A program made the position numbers and the translations under genes. From Paracholeplasma brassicae (GTDB lineage: Bacteria; Bacillota_I; Bacilli_A; Acholeplasmatales; UBA5453), in NCBI RefSeq assembly GCF_000967915.1, contig NC_022549.1, forward strand, positions 1,290,366 to 1,354,365: a stretch of DNA of 64,000 bases, given 5' to 3'. The notes beneath the pieces are model-generated. The model did not search any database. It saw nothing but the letters and a program-made list of their open reading frames with translations, and was not told where the DNA came from. Below are positions 27,601-35,259 of this stretch, piece by piece. The number at the start of each line of letters is the position of its first letter. Within the stretch, counting starts at the first letter, position 1.

Positions 27601-30600
27601 AGTTCATCGTTTAAAACAGTCGTTAATGCTTCTGCTAGTGATTCACGGTTATCTGGTGAAGCTAATAAGCCACCAATCACGTAATATAACCAGTCAGAGG
27701 CTAATAGGTGATCAACTACCATGGTTTCATTAACTTTTTTTGAGATGAATGATAAATCACTAAATTGATCAAAATCATTCCATGAAACTAATTCTAATGA
27801 AACAAAGGCATTTAATAACGATGTAATTTCCGTTTTCTTTAAACGTCCATTTTCATCTAATGCTTCTTTTGGTGCATTTAATAGTTTGTAGTCGATTTCT
27901 AAATCAAACCCTTGCGCTTGTGCTTGATCCATGATTAAGTCAGCAAGTGCTTGTTTGATTGTCATATCTGCAAACAATTTATCGATGTAAGTGAAAAGTA
28001 CTTCAGAATTAAGAACTTGATCCACACGGACGACCATTTCACCTGCGACCATGGTTTGTTCAACCATTTGAGCCACAAATTCAGGGTTCAATTCCGCATC
28101 AACGTCATAACCCGTTGCGTAAAGTGCTTTAACCAAATCAACGATATGAACAGTGTCAATGACGCCGTTAGTAAATAATCTTTGATCGAGCATAAATAGT
28201 TCTTCATCTAATGTGATGTCGACTAAATCCACATCAACTAATAAGTCATTAACTAAATCGGTTACAAATGAGCTCCATAAATCACTCACTAATACCGTAT
28301 TTAATACGAACTTAACGAGTGGCGTGTCAATTAATGAAACAAGAATGTCATCGGATTGATCCAAACGAACAAGACTTGTTACGTCACTGATTGTCTTAAT
28401 CGATGTTAGTTGATCAACGGAATAAATACCCGCATTTTCAACCGCACTGATTAAACTTCTCATGGCGTCTTCATCAATTAAATCGTAACTTAAATTAAGG
28501 TCATTTGAGTTAAGTTGTCTAAATGAGTAATCCATTTGTTCAGAAACGTTTGCAAGTTGTTCATTTAATAAATCAAGAACTGCAATTTCTGTTTCTTCAT
28601 TTTCGATGACGTTTTGCAATAAAGCACGAACGTATCTTGAACGGTAAATAAAACCTAAGGCATCTTTACTATCATTAGAGAACGATTGATTGTTTAATGA
28701 GTAAACATAAGCAATGATGTCGTTGGTTGTGATTTCTTGGCCTTCAACAATCAGCTCATGAATCTTGAGTGATGCCGCAGCAACCATTAAATCATAGAAG
28801 TCTGCTTGTTCTAAGTAACCTTTTTGGTCTAGGTATTGAGGATCAATTTCTAAACCAGTTAGGTCTGATTTTAACAGAACATCTGATAGAACCATATCAA
28901 AATCAACTAAGATTGGGTTTAGTTCTTCTTCTGCTAAATCATAAGCCCATGATAAGACACCATTATCTTGGAGTAGGGTTGTAATCACACCTCTTAAGAC
29001 ATAAGAACCTGAGACATAATAATAGACGTTTTTACCATCAACTTCGTTGTAGTAATAATCCGTAATCATGCGAAGTTCAAAGTTAGTTAATTCATCAAGG
29101 CTTGAAATATCAAGTGCGTTAAACGCATTTAATAAATTTTTAATTTCGACATGGTCGAATAGTCCATTGTCGTCTTTGATTGAAGTCACTACAGCAAAGA
29201 GTGCTTCAAAATCAAGAGTTAATCCTTCTAACATTTCTTCTTGTGCAACGATCTTATCAAATTCTTCATTTGCTAGATCAATGACGTAAGTTTCAAGGTT
29301 TGGATGATCAACGACGTTTGTAATGACTTGGTGTAGAAGTTTCGATCCAAAGACCGCATCGATGGTTTCATCGTTAATTGTCTTCACGTAATCAAGCAAT
29401 ACATCGACGCTAAAATCAGTCACTAAGGCTGAAGGAACTTGTAGTGCAAGTGCACCTAGTAATAACTTAGAAATTTCGCCTGCATTTAAAACACCATTAG
29501 TGTATGCTGCATCAAATCTTAAGCTACCTGTAATAACGTCAACAGGTAATTCGATACTTGATAATTGGTCATAAATGTAGTCAATCACCACTGGATTAAC
29601 TAACGCTTCACCAACAATACCTTCTAATATCGCCATGCGACCAAACGCATCAAGTGTTTGTGCATTCATTGTATTAAAAGCAGAAAGGTATTCGTCAATT
29701 TCTTTAACGTCTAACGCGTCTTCAATTGTTTGGAATGCCAACTGTTGGTTTAATTCATCAATCACAGCCGCTGTGTTTGTGATTAGTTCGCTTAATACGC
29801 CCACTTTTAATCCATTTTCGTCGGTTGTAACCTCAGGCAAGCTTAACACATACCCTGGAATTAATTCATCAAGTGCGTCACTAAAGTTATTAACAACTTT
29901 TGGAACAGAGGCACGGAAGATAAATGAACTTTCAAGTTGTCCAAAAGCTCTTGAAGTTAACGCTTGATCTTTAAATTGAGTCACTAATGAAACCGGAAGT
30001 GCTGTTGGCTCATCCGCGATTTCTTTAATGCCATTGATTGATAAGGTGATGTTTGGATTTGCACCAACTTCAACACCTAGGTTAAATGCACCATTAATTA
30101 AACGATTTAACTCAGATTCCCATTCAGCAGATTCTGGGTTCTTGTTCATTAAGTCGGCAGGAATTTCTACGTAATCAATGAGCACTTGTTCATTTTGAGC
30201 AAGATCCATTAAATTGTATGCGATGTTTGCCATCAACAAGTTTGAATGTCTATTTTGATTGGTTATGGTTAAATAACTTCTAAAATTGTCATTAGACAGC
30301 AGTGGTGTGAAGTCAATGTCTTCTAATTCTTTACCTGCTTCTACTTCTTGATTGGCAAATTTACCTGCTTCATAAGCCACATTTAAGATGGTCGTAAGAT
30401 CCTTCTTAAGTTCGACTTGACCAGGTACGTACAAGAAATCAAGTGACATCGCTTCTTTAACGTAACTTAAAATGTCGCCATTGAGACGTGTAACCATTTG
30501 TAAGTTCGTAAGTTTAGTCACCATTGTGTTAAATTGTTGAGTCGATAACCCACCAAAACCAGCAAGAACGTCTACCATTTCATTTGCGCCTAACGTTTGG

Positions 30601-32729
30601 TTCGTAAATGTTCCAATTGAGGCAAATTGGTAGAATACTTCAACAACACTTAAGACGTCATTGACTTCTTTACCATAGTTGAAATTTGTTTCTCCTGAGG
30701 TTGGATTAACACCTAAGCCATCTTTAATAAGTGTTGCAAGATCCTCATCATCAACAAATTTATCAACTAACGCTGGTGCTAGTATTTCTAACGCACGATT
30801 GATGGCATCTGAACCATCAAAAATAGTGGTTGTAATTTCTTTAATTGCCGTTAAACCTTCTTCTGATTTTGCCATTTCTTCTAAGAGAGCGTCAACAGCA
30901 TCAATCATTTCAACGTCATCAGCAAATAAGCCTTTGATACCTAAGGAAAGAACTTGGCGGTAAACATCAACGATGTTTGTTAACTCACCTTTCCAAGCAG
31001 TACCATCTAATTCGGTTGCTAATTTATCGACTAAGGTTTCTTCAAAATCTTCACCTAAGAAGGTGTAAATTGAATAGTCTGCTGCAATTGGCATTGCTTG
31101 AATGACTAAATCCAAATCGATAACCGCAAGTAACACTTCATTAACCCATGCTGAATAAACCGGATCGTCACTTAAGAGCACATCCAGATTAGAAATATTA
31201 TCAACAATGTAGGTTAAATCCAAGTCACCACTATATTCTTCACTAAATACGGCACGAACAACATCCGATAACTTACCAATTTGATTTTGAAGGTATTTTA
31301 AATCTTCTGTCATAAAGGCAGAACGGTTATTAATGTAGTCTTGTCTTTCTTCTTCTGGTAACCAGTCGATGAAATCAAGAACCATTTCATTAGAACGCGC
31401 GTAATCCACGCCCGCATTAGCAAGTACTAACATCTCTAACTTAGATAATGCATCAATCGCGTCTGCAACAAGTGCACCTTGCTCCGGTGTTAACTCAAGT
31501 AGCGCTTTTGGATTATCTGCGTAAACTAATAAATCTTTGACTGATGCGAAGTTAAGTGCAACTTCGAGAACGTCATAAATTCGATCAAATTCTTCATCCC
31601 AATTAATTTGATCAAACGCATCAAGTGCACGCTTTGAATCTTCACTACCATAGAAGTCAAATTCGAGTTCATCTGATAAGTATTCGGTGATTAACACACG
31701 AGTGGCAATCGGAATCACTGCATCAACTAAACGTGAACGTTGTACGCCATCAAGCATTCCTCTAATGTCTTCAAGGTCTTCTTTTGAAATGTCTTCGTAA
31801 TCAAACGAATTATCAAGAATGCCTCGATCAATCAAGAAACGACCAACGCCAACAAACGCTTCGACTTCGTCTGCAAGGTTAAGATCGGTTGTTTTCCCGT
31901 TTTCTTTAATCTTAGTCGTAAACACCTTATCGAAGATGTATTTGTCTAAGTTTTGTTCATTCACTTTGAATTGTCTAGCAAACGCGCCTAAACCGAGTTC
32001 GTTAAAATCCCTTAGCGCATCAAGAAGATCATTAACCATTTCAGCATTTTCACCTGTAGTATCCGCATAAGGTGTTGCTGAGGTTGAACCGGTTGCTGCT
32101 GTTGAAGAGGTTTCAACAGGACTAACCATGTTAGATAAGACCATGATTGGTAACAAGAAGATAAAGGCAACAATTACCCCTCTTACTGCGCCAATCCCAC
32201 CGCCAATAAAACGACTAGAAAGTTTTTTCTTCTTCCCTGAGCGTTGCCCTACAGGAACAAGATCATAACTTTTCGCATGACCATTGACTAAAACAACACG
32301 CTTTTTACCTTTAACATTCTTTTGAAGTCTTGGCTCAATTAAACGTGTCCAGATCATCTTAAAGAAGATCAACGTCAAAGCGTATTTGACAATCGGGTAC
32401 AAAATAAAAAATGCAACTATCTTCACAACTAAATCAACAAGCGCAAAAATTACTGCACCGACCCCAGGGTCAGACAGATATGCCTCGTATTCAGTTGGGA
32501 AGGCTTCCCATAATCCCTTGACTTGAGCAATCAAAGAGGTCGGTGTATAAAACCACCGAATGGTAAACATCGAAACAATAAACAGTGTAACTACTGTCAT
32601 TATCAAGCTGACAATGAAGTAGTACAAACTCTTAGTTGTTCCCCTCTTAAAGCCAAGGAAAAAGTGGAATAATACAAAAAGCAAAATGATACCCCACTGT
32701 GCAAGTAGTACAATCGAATTCAATTCCAT
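21678..32729 (-). CDS. Giant CvpA-like membrane-anchored repeat protein (3683 aa)
   Basis: By far the largest gene here. Residues 1-200 form a CvpA-like module: helices at about 5-27, 35-58, 90-125 and 176-200. A basic loop at 135-172 marks the cytosolic side, and GGGIGAVRGVIVAF precedes helix 4. A Ser/Thr/Ala linker (200-230) then leads to about 3450 residues without further helices, signal or LPxTG, so by the positive-inside rule the bulk lies outside. Residues 230-1180 are acidic and helix-rich. Residues 1180-2690 consist of units of about 107 residues; at least eight open with an EF-hand-like loop (for example DENGRLKKTE at 1625). They form two copies of a seven-unit block. Residues 2900-3640 are shorter units marked by DSRLVDRLIS-like segments. 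Monocistronic, with its own terminator; AAAGGCGGG precedes the ATG. No function can be named; adhesin, surface-layer or scaffold roles are guesses. Confidence 0.85.
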   Translation of the reverse strand: MELNSIVLLAQWGIILLFVLFHFFLGFKRGTTKSLYYFIVSLIMTVVTLFIVSMFTIRWFYTPTSLIAQVKGLWEAFPTEYEAYLSDPGVGAVIFALVDLVVKIVAFFILYPIVKYALTLIFFKMIWTRLIEPRLQKNVKGKKRVVLVNGHAKSYDLVPVGQRSGKKKKLSSRFIGGGIGAVRGVIVAFIFLLPIMVLSNMVSPVETSSTAATGSTSATPYADTTGENAEMVNDLLDALRDFNELGLGAFARQFKVNEQNLDKYIFDKVFTTKIKENGKTTDLNLADEVEAFVGVGRFLIDRGILDNSFDYEDISKEDLEDIRGMLDGVQRSRLVDAVIPIATRVLITEYLSDELEFDFYGSEDSKRALDAFDQINWDEEFDRIYDVLEVALNFASVKDLLVYADNPKALLELTPEQGALVADAIDALSKLEMLVLANAGVDYARSNEMVLDFIDWLPEEERQDYINNRSAFMTEDLKYLQNQIGKLSDVVRAVFSEEYSGDLDLTYIVDNISNLDVLLSDDPVYSAWVNEVLLAVIDLDLVIQAMPIAADYSIYTFLGEDFEETLVDKLATELDGTAWKGELTNIVDVYRQVLSLGIKGLFADDVEMIDAVDALLEEMAKSEEGLTAIKEITTTIFDGSDAINRALEILAPALVDKFVDDEDLATLIKDGLGVNPTSGETNFNYGKEVNDVLSVVEVFYQFASIGTFTNQTLGANEMVDVLAGFGGLSTQQFNTMVTKLTNLQMVTRLNGDILSYVKEAMSLDFLYVPGQVELKKDLTTILNVAYEAGKFANQEVEAGKELEDIDFTPLLSNDNFRSYLTITNQNRHSNLLMANIAYNLMDLAQNEQVLIDYVEIPADLMNKNPESAEWESELNRLINGAFNLGVEVGANPNITLSINGIKEIADEPTALPVSLVTQFKDQALTSRAFGQLESSFIFRASVPKVVNNFSDALDELIPGYVLSLPEVTTDENGLKVGVLSELITNTAAVIDELNQQLAFQTIEDALDVKEIDEYLSAFNTMNAQTLDAFGRMAILEGIVGEALVNPVVIDYIYDQLSSIELPVDVITGSLRFDAAYTNGVLNAGEISKLLLGALALQVPSALVTDFSVDVLLDYVKTINDETIDAVFGSKLLHQVITNVVDHPNLETYVIDLANEEFDKIVAQEEMLEGLTLDFEALFAVVTSIKDDNGLFDHVEIKNLLNAFNALDISSLDELTNFELRMITDYYYNEVDGKNVYYYVSGSYVLRGVITTLLQDNGVLSWAYDLAEEELNPILVDFDMVLSDVLLKSDLTGLEIDPQYLDQKGYLEQADFYDLMVAAASLKIHELIVEGQEITTNDIIAYVYSLNNQSFSNDSKDALGFIYRSRYVRALLQNVIENEETEIAVLDLLNEQLANVSEQMDYSFRQLNSNDLNLSYDLIDEDAMRSLISAVENAGIYSVDQLTSIKTISDVTSLVRLDQSDDILVSLIDTPLVKFVLNTVLVSDLWSSFVTDLVNDLLVDVDLVDITLDEELFMLDQRLFTNGVIDTVHIVDLVKALYATGYDVDAELNPEFVAQMVEQTMVAGEMVVRVDQVLNSEVLFTYIDKLFADMTIKQALADLIMDQAQAQGFDLEIDYKLLNAPKEALDENGRLKKTEITSLLNAFVSLELVSWNDFDQFSDLSFISKKVNETMVVDHLLASDWLYYVIGGLLASPDNRESLAEALTTVLNDELGISYQVKAQTFMFAEFKYDLVSIDEDYYGYFKREEIKQLIKSGLRIDYTSLSFNTTDDIFYLIDLLLEEGNDNVKNIDYIFSSNILVALFDKLLNTEGNPALDLNVLYAELANKYLPEISSELVGLQVTENLFDFNHISDAKGVFEVKHLISILEFAQVIDLDNLNVQFAFDLFDKDMNFNGSKDIDDLFESKIVHSLLTNVLVDTGVRSFAVNFINDLISDQNIEVLNDLSLDVEEFLVAISEVNDENGLFDYQQFVRVRNVLKALNINSQDDFENVDVNSLTTLSNMTIEGSNYLSYIAHTNLVRYLIDAALKQDGLYEFASDFIFDEFQIFYSPSDLRIEGYEDTNGRLSVKATAEILFAASAIEFKPIMDQMVTPAFLVNLLEKQNANVTKDRLGLIFGSEVINGLIEKLANHESTSQKLADLINEQVPSFATSLGVDIRVITKEDLAISYELVNEASLRSLIVAFNKLGISQFEDMQQLKNIKAYADLFDVETSSDLLVEALNTPIVLHMLNQVLLSDIWTTLVADLVNTKVLNNYNQEVDASLFEINRDLFVYNERLLAVDIAELLLSAYAVGFDVDKAFDVNTIASWEAPMLLDGETKARFYQVLDSGIIYDYINRLVKSEDVMSIVAYVIETEAAKLDFNIQIDETKMEIPSYLLDNTNRFKKDELMNYVVLFNSLELDGFGDLSNQKLMYSKIHSTDAVEKLFDTELAYNLVLETHANDELLQNAANEINELAQEQLGISPNLSKEFFLFNDVKYNLYDQGLLKREELVQLVLSLTRVDWLDVDLGNPQAIITALNDEKEFTTNIDYMMQSNILVAIFDKVLNFNEHAVVANFAVNYINKFASENADFADLTVTASLFNIHPDAVDANGVLKASEVIAIVRAASLIDWSIQVDFNSFANLVGQNVNNNVYDDFDELLVSKVVHSLISNALTNSNVIDYLVSKANEIQTTFTATSDLFAFDPSVMNGTLVKVSELRNAVVAVDTIGLDTLTGGQAVNLDTFTDLVGRNLVGSKDDLDRVLDSGILYVILAKVFEMDELDTLANEQLTQVLVKVVDTFDVSAPVDTLGTSGIELNRFSKAEIRNLMVSLSLLNIGTDLSSVSPDMLTGLIGQNVVGTKDDLDRVLESKYLVDKLDLLLQAPGFIDLLANDLFDPNLFNIPSVATETVGTRQRLTALELRKLFVALDVLGITDFANPNVGVSTLTGLTQTQLDQVLDSTYLYAFVDLVLKGQTDITIPADALETSGNFDGMIKVTEITSLFDALGVLGVTDVADVTVDTVTVAKLQELHDLNSSVIDQIISDEIENALTSVPTVSYAGTRIARTEVQSLIDALGIINVASLADDISVDSITTAKLQQLHALDSDIINRLLSEGIIDSVGRANIRDDAFSATSEEDELNNKLDLDYLEVGRIILALGDLNVNLTTGINPASLTPSVIKTAVSRDSIIVNRLVSKEVIANVSSVPTSSYEVGSTLDISKAELINVLDALIALNADLSAPIDVDAITYMTFNSLLALNSRLVDRLISKSILDSTIDVPASALAVSGDIEFDSNAVGSDILRSELTKLSNTMQTLNISLTDGVDPNAVTRANLSVLVNYNSRIIDRIISERVIEIVVDVPTSSYVDNDQLDITNAELEKLVQTLGILGVNNLSAGIDTTSLTQGQLDDLYNLDSRLVDRMISKELIASTAITVPTEAISVLGDSNFDSNHPGKDIKRSELSALIDAMGIMIVSDITVSMDAQTITIAQLQQLDALNSSIVDRILSSAIISAMDVPTGAYTVINEHLVKSEITGMIAALVILADTDTSKTMDDLTLTTIAPANLTTAKLDDLLNVDSLIVYRLVASGVKGANIHTTESLAVSGDSNYDANAIGDDIKVAELEALVQAMTILSVTNVGDIASSITLTNLQSLDDADIALLVAAPNTIVYHLVSDMLINDLPQLYLDDLPQSDFTDVSRTRFTRAAIVAYFVSV
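21790..23710 (-). repeat. About nine degenerate 70-90-residue tandem units at the giant protein C-terminus
   Basis: Nine segments such as LDSDIINRLLS, LNSRLVDRLIS, YNSRIIDRIIS, LDSRLVDRMIS and LNSSIVDRILS recur every 205-270 bases. Linkers alternate between a VPTSSY type and a SGDSNxD type (SGDIEFDSN, LGDSNFDSN, SGDSNYDAN), so the true repeat is a pair of units. Confidence 0.7.
24650..29175 (-). repeat. Two copies of a seven-unit coding block (about 2.2-2.3 kb each)
   Basis: Within the giant gene, segments about 740-770 codons apart are more alike than adjacent units. NIDYIFSSNILVALFDKLLN near 27375 pairs with NIDYMMQSNILVAIFDKVLN near 25163. SDLWSSFVTDLVN pairs with SDIWTTLVADLVN, and FFLFNDVKYNL pairs with FMFAEFKYDL. 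Loop positions 1186, 1625 and 1850 have partners at 1957, 2374 and 2585. Boundaries are approximate; DNA identity was not computed. Confidence 0.7.
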
Positions 32730-33151
32730 AACTTTTATCCCGCCTTTTTATTTAATTTCTAATGTCATTCTAACAAAAAAACGGTTACATTTCAATCACA
32801 TATGTGCACACACCTATCAATATATGTCAAAACCAAGCTTCTTCTTTTTTCACATTTTTATGGTTTTTTTCACATTTTTAGATTAAAACAACTGAAATAT
32901 CGTGATTTATCGCGATTTTTTTTGAAATTCAAAGCATTTTTATAATTTTCACTATTTAAAAAGATTATAATTTGCAACACGGTAATTTCTTTCATTTTTC
33001 CTTATCTTTACAACAAACCTACTTTTTTTTACAATTTTATCTATTTTAGCACACTTACGCAATAATCCATCTTTTGATTTTGGCTTTAAAATTCGCTTTT
33101 TTTAGCGTATTTTGATACAATGTAAAGAGTAAAAATTAGGGAGTGTATAAA
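32730..33151. other. AT-rich divergent intergenic region with a 16-base direct repeat
   Basis: About 420 bases between the giant gene and the pseudouridine synthase. TTTTTTCACATTTTTA occurs twice with a 20-base period (32845-32860 and 32865-32880). TGATACAAT near 33113-33121 is a plausible extended -10 for the plus-strand gene. Long T/A tracts suggest intrinsically curved or nucleosome-excluding-like DNA. No ORF of credible coding character. Confidence 0.5.
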
Positions 33152-33862
33152 ATGATGCGAATCGATAAATACCTTGCGCATTGTGGCTATGGTTCAAGGA
33201 CTGAAGTCAAGAAAATCATCAAAAATAAACTCGTATTTTGTAACGAAATACTCGTGACGAAAGACGATTTAAAAATTAACCCAGAATTAGATGAAATCAT
33301 CGTTGAAGGTGAACGTTCTAGCTATCAACAATACGTCTATATTATGTTAAACAAACCCGCTGGCTACATCAGCTCAAACTACGATCCCATTCACAAAGTA
33401 ACCAAAGAACTCATCAAAGAGTTCGATCACTTTCAAACCTTTCCTGTGGGAAGGTTAGATTTAGATACTGAGGGTCTTCTACTTTTATCTAACGATGGGA
33501 AACTTGCTCATGATTTATTAAGCCCCAGGAAGCACGTTGACAAAATGTATTACGTTGAGTTTAGTGGTACCTACCGAGAAATTTACACTTCTTTGTTTGA
33601 AAGTGGCATTACCCTCGAGGATGGCTATTTAACGATGCCAGCAAAAATTGAGTTACTCGCAGATAACAAAGCCAACCTCACCATCCAAGAAGGAAAATAC
33701 CACCAAGTTAAACGCATGTTTGAAGCGCTAGACATGAAAGTGACCTACCTTAAACGCATGACTTTTGGACCGCTTCACCTCGATCCAAACTTGAAAAAAG
33801 GAAGTTACCGTTTGTTAAGTGATGATGAAGTGCTTTTATTAAAAAATCACAAGGAGGCTTAA
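33152..33862 (+). CDS. rsuA: RsuA-family 16S rRNA pseudouridine synthase
   Basis: About 236 residues from ATG 33152, with GGGAG eight bases upstream (another ATG follows at once). An S4 RNA-binding domain (MRIDKYLAHCGYGSRTEVKKI) is followed by the catalytic domain with the Asp motif GRLDLDTEGLLLLSND and the C-terminal KYHQVKRMFEA. This is the RsuA/RluB/E/F group. RsuA, modifying U516 of 16S rRNA, is the usual single member in small genomes, so it is the likeliest identity but not proven. It is followed after one base by an aldehyde dehydrogenase gene, so the two are co-transcribed. Confidence 0.88.
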   Translation: MMRIDKYLAHCGYGSRTEVKKIIKNKLVFCNEILVTKDDLKINPELDEIIVEGERSSYQQYVYIMLNKPAGYISSNYDPIHKVTKELIKEFDHFQTFPVGRLDLDTEGLLLLSNDGKLAHDLLSPRKHVDKMYYVEFSGTYREIYTSLFESGITLEDGYLTMPAKIELLADNKANLTIQEGKYHQVKRMFEALDMKVTYLKRMTFGPLHLDPNLKKGSYRLLSDDEVLLLKNHKEA

Positions 33863-33863
33863 T

Positions 33864-35219
33864 ATGAAATACTTAAAAAAACAGGACGATTATTTCGGAC
33901 AAAATTTCACAAGAAACAATGGTTTTCGAAAAAACCAACTTCGTAAACTGTACTTCGCGATTGAAAAATACGAAAAAGAGATTGAAAAAGCACTTTACCT
34001 TGATTTAGGTAAAAGTCAAACCGAAGCACAAATGACCGAGATTGGACTAGTCAAACAAGCCATACGCTTTAACATAAAAGAAATTAACCGCTTTTTTAAG
34101 GTAAAACGAGTAAAAACACCGTTAAGTAATCAACCTGGTAAGAGTTACTTTTTACGACAACCTTATGGCAAAGTCTTAATTATCAGCCCATGGAATTACC
34201 CTTTTTTACTGACTCTAGAACCACTTGTTGGCGCAATAGCTAGTGGAAATGTTGTTACTTTAAAACCATCTGAATATTCAGAGAACACCTCTTTGATCAT
34301 TAAAGAAATCATCAATGAGGCTTTAGATCGTACGGTTTGTGAAGTTGTGCTCGGTGATTATAAAGTCGCCGATCATCTACTAAACCAACCGTTTGACTAC
34401 ATCTTTTTTACTGGTTCTACTGCCGTTGGTAAGATTGTCATGGAAAAAGCAAGTAAGCACTTAACACCCGTCACATTAGAGCTTGGTGGTAAGTCACCCG
34501 TGATCGTAGATAAATCGGCCAATCTAAAGTTAGCCGCTAGACGCATTGTTTTTGGTAAGTATTTAAACCTTGGACAAACCTGTATTGCACCTGATTACTT
34601 ACTTTGTGATGAAACCATTTTAGAGGAGTTACTCAACCTGATTAAACAAGAAATAATCAAACAGTTTTCACATGACCCACTAACCAATCAAAACTATGGG
34701 AAAATTATTAACGAAAGACACCATTTGAGATTAAGACGGTTGATGGAAAGTGGAAAAATCTATTATGGCGGAAAACTCAATGACACACAAATTGAACCAA
34801 CCATCATCACCGAGGTATCTCTTGAAGACGCCATCATGAAAGAAGAGATATTTGGGCCATTACTACCGGTTTTAACGTTTAAAGACATAAGAGACGTCTA
34901 TGACATCATCGAAAAGAATAAAACACCACTTGCCCTATATTTATTCACACAAGACGAAGTGGTCAAACGACTCATCATGAGAAACATCCCTTTTGGTGGT
35001 GGTGCAATCAACGATACAATCGTTCATATTGCAAATCATCATTATGGTTTTGGTGGGGTTGGAAGTTCTGGCATGGGCAGTTATCATGGTAAGTATACCC
35101 TTAAGACCTTCACACATGAAAAATCAATACACGAGAAAAAAAATTGGATTGATATCCCTTTGAGATATCAACCCTATTCAACTAAAAAAACAAAGTGGAT
35201 TAAATTTTTCCTAAAATAG
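33864..35219 (+). CDS. Aldehyde dehydrogenase, class 3-like
   Basis: 451 residues, starting at an ATG with AAGGAGG upstream. Short, membrane-associated-type ALDH like YwdH or AlkH. Cofactor-binding segment ISPWNYPFLLTLEPL, nucleotide site FFTGSTAVGKIVMEKA, general base Glu in LELGGKSPVIV and catalytic Cys in LGQTCIAPDY (about residue 240). EEIFGPLLPVLTF and PFGGGAINDT follow. It oxidises a range of aliphatic or fatty aldehydes to acids with NAD(P)+. The natural substrate cannot be read from the sequence; in this context detoxification of lipid-derived aldehydes is plausible. Second gene of the rsuA transcript. Confidence 0.9.
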   Translation: MKYLKKQDDYFGQNFTRNNGFRKNQLRKLYFAIEKYEKEIEKALYLDLGKSQTEAQMTEIGLVKQAIRFNIKEINRFFKVKRVKTPLSNQPGKSYFLRQPYGKVLIISPWNYPFLLTLEPLVGAIASGNVVTLKPSEYSENTSLIIKEIINEALDRTVCEVVLGDYKVADHLLNQPFDYIFFTGSTAVGKIVMEKASKHLTPVTLELGGKSPVIVDKSANLKLAARRIVFGKYLNLGQTCIAPDYLLCDETILEELLNLIKQEIIKQFSHDPLTNQNYGKIINERHHLRLRRLMESGKIYYGGKLNDTQIEPTIITEVSLEDAIMKEEIFGPLLPVLTFKDIRDVYDIIEKNKTPLALYLFTQDEVVKRLIMRNIPFGGGAINDTIVHIANHHYGFGGVGSSGMGSYHGKYTLKTFTHEKSIHEKKNWIDIPLRYQPYSTKKTKWIKFFLK

Positions 35220-35228
35220 CCTTAACCC

Positions 35229-35259
35229 TAACTGTTACGTTTGTTGTAACAGTTTTTTC
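35229..35259. terminator. Terminator between aldehyde dehydrogenase and antiporter genes
   Basis: Stem AACTGTTAC / GTAACAGTT with loop GTTTGTT followed by six T on the plus strand. It overlaps the stop codon of the converging antiporter gene. Confidence 0.8.

Noticed and set aside
29635-29967. 110-codon plus-strand frame within the giant gene, with several others like it
   Set aside because: Antisense shadows; Ser/Asn-rich, no start signals, while the minus-strand frame is uninterrupted for 11 kb.
32845-32880. Direct repeat as a possible mobile-element end or replication origin iterons
   Set aside because: Only two copies, T-rich and without nearby transposase, DnaA boxes or inverted partner.
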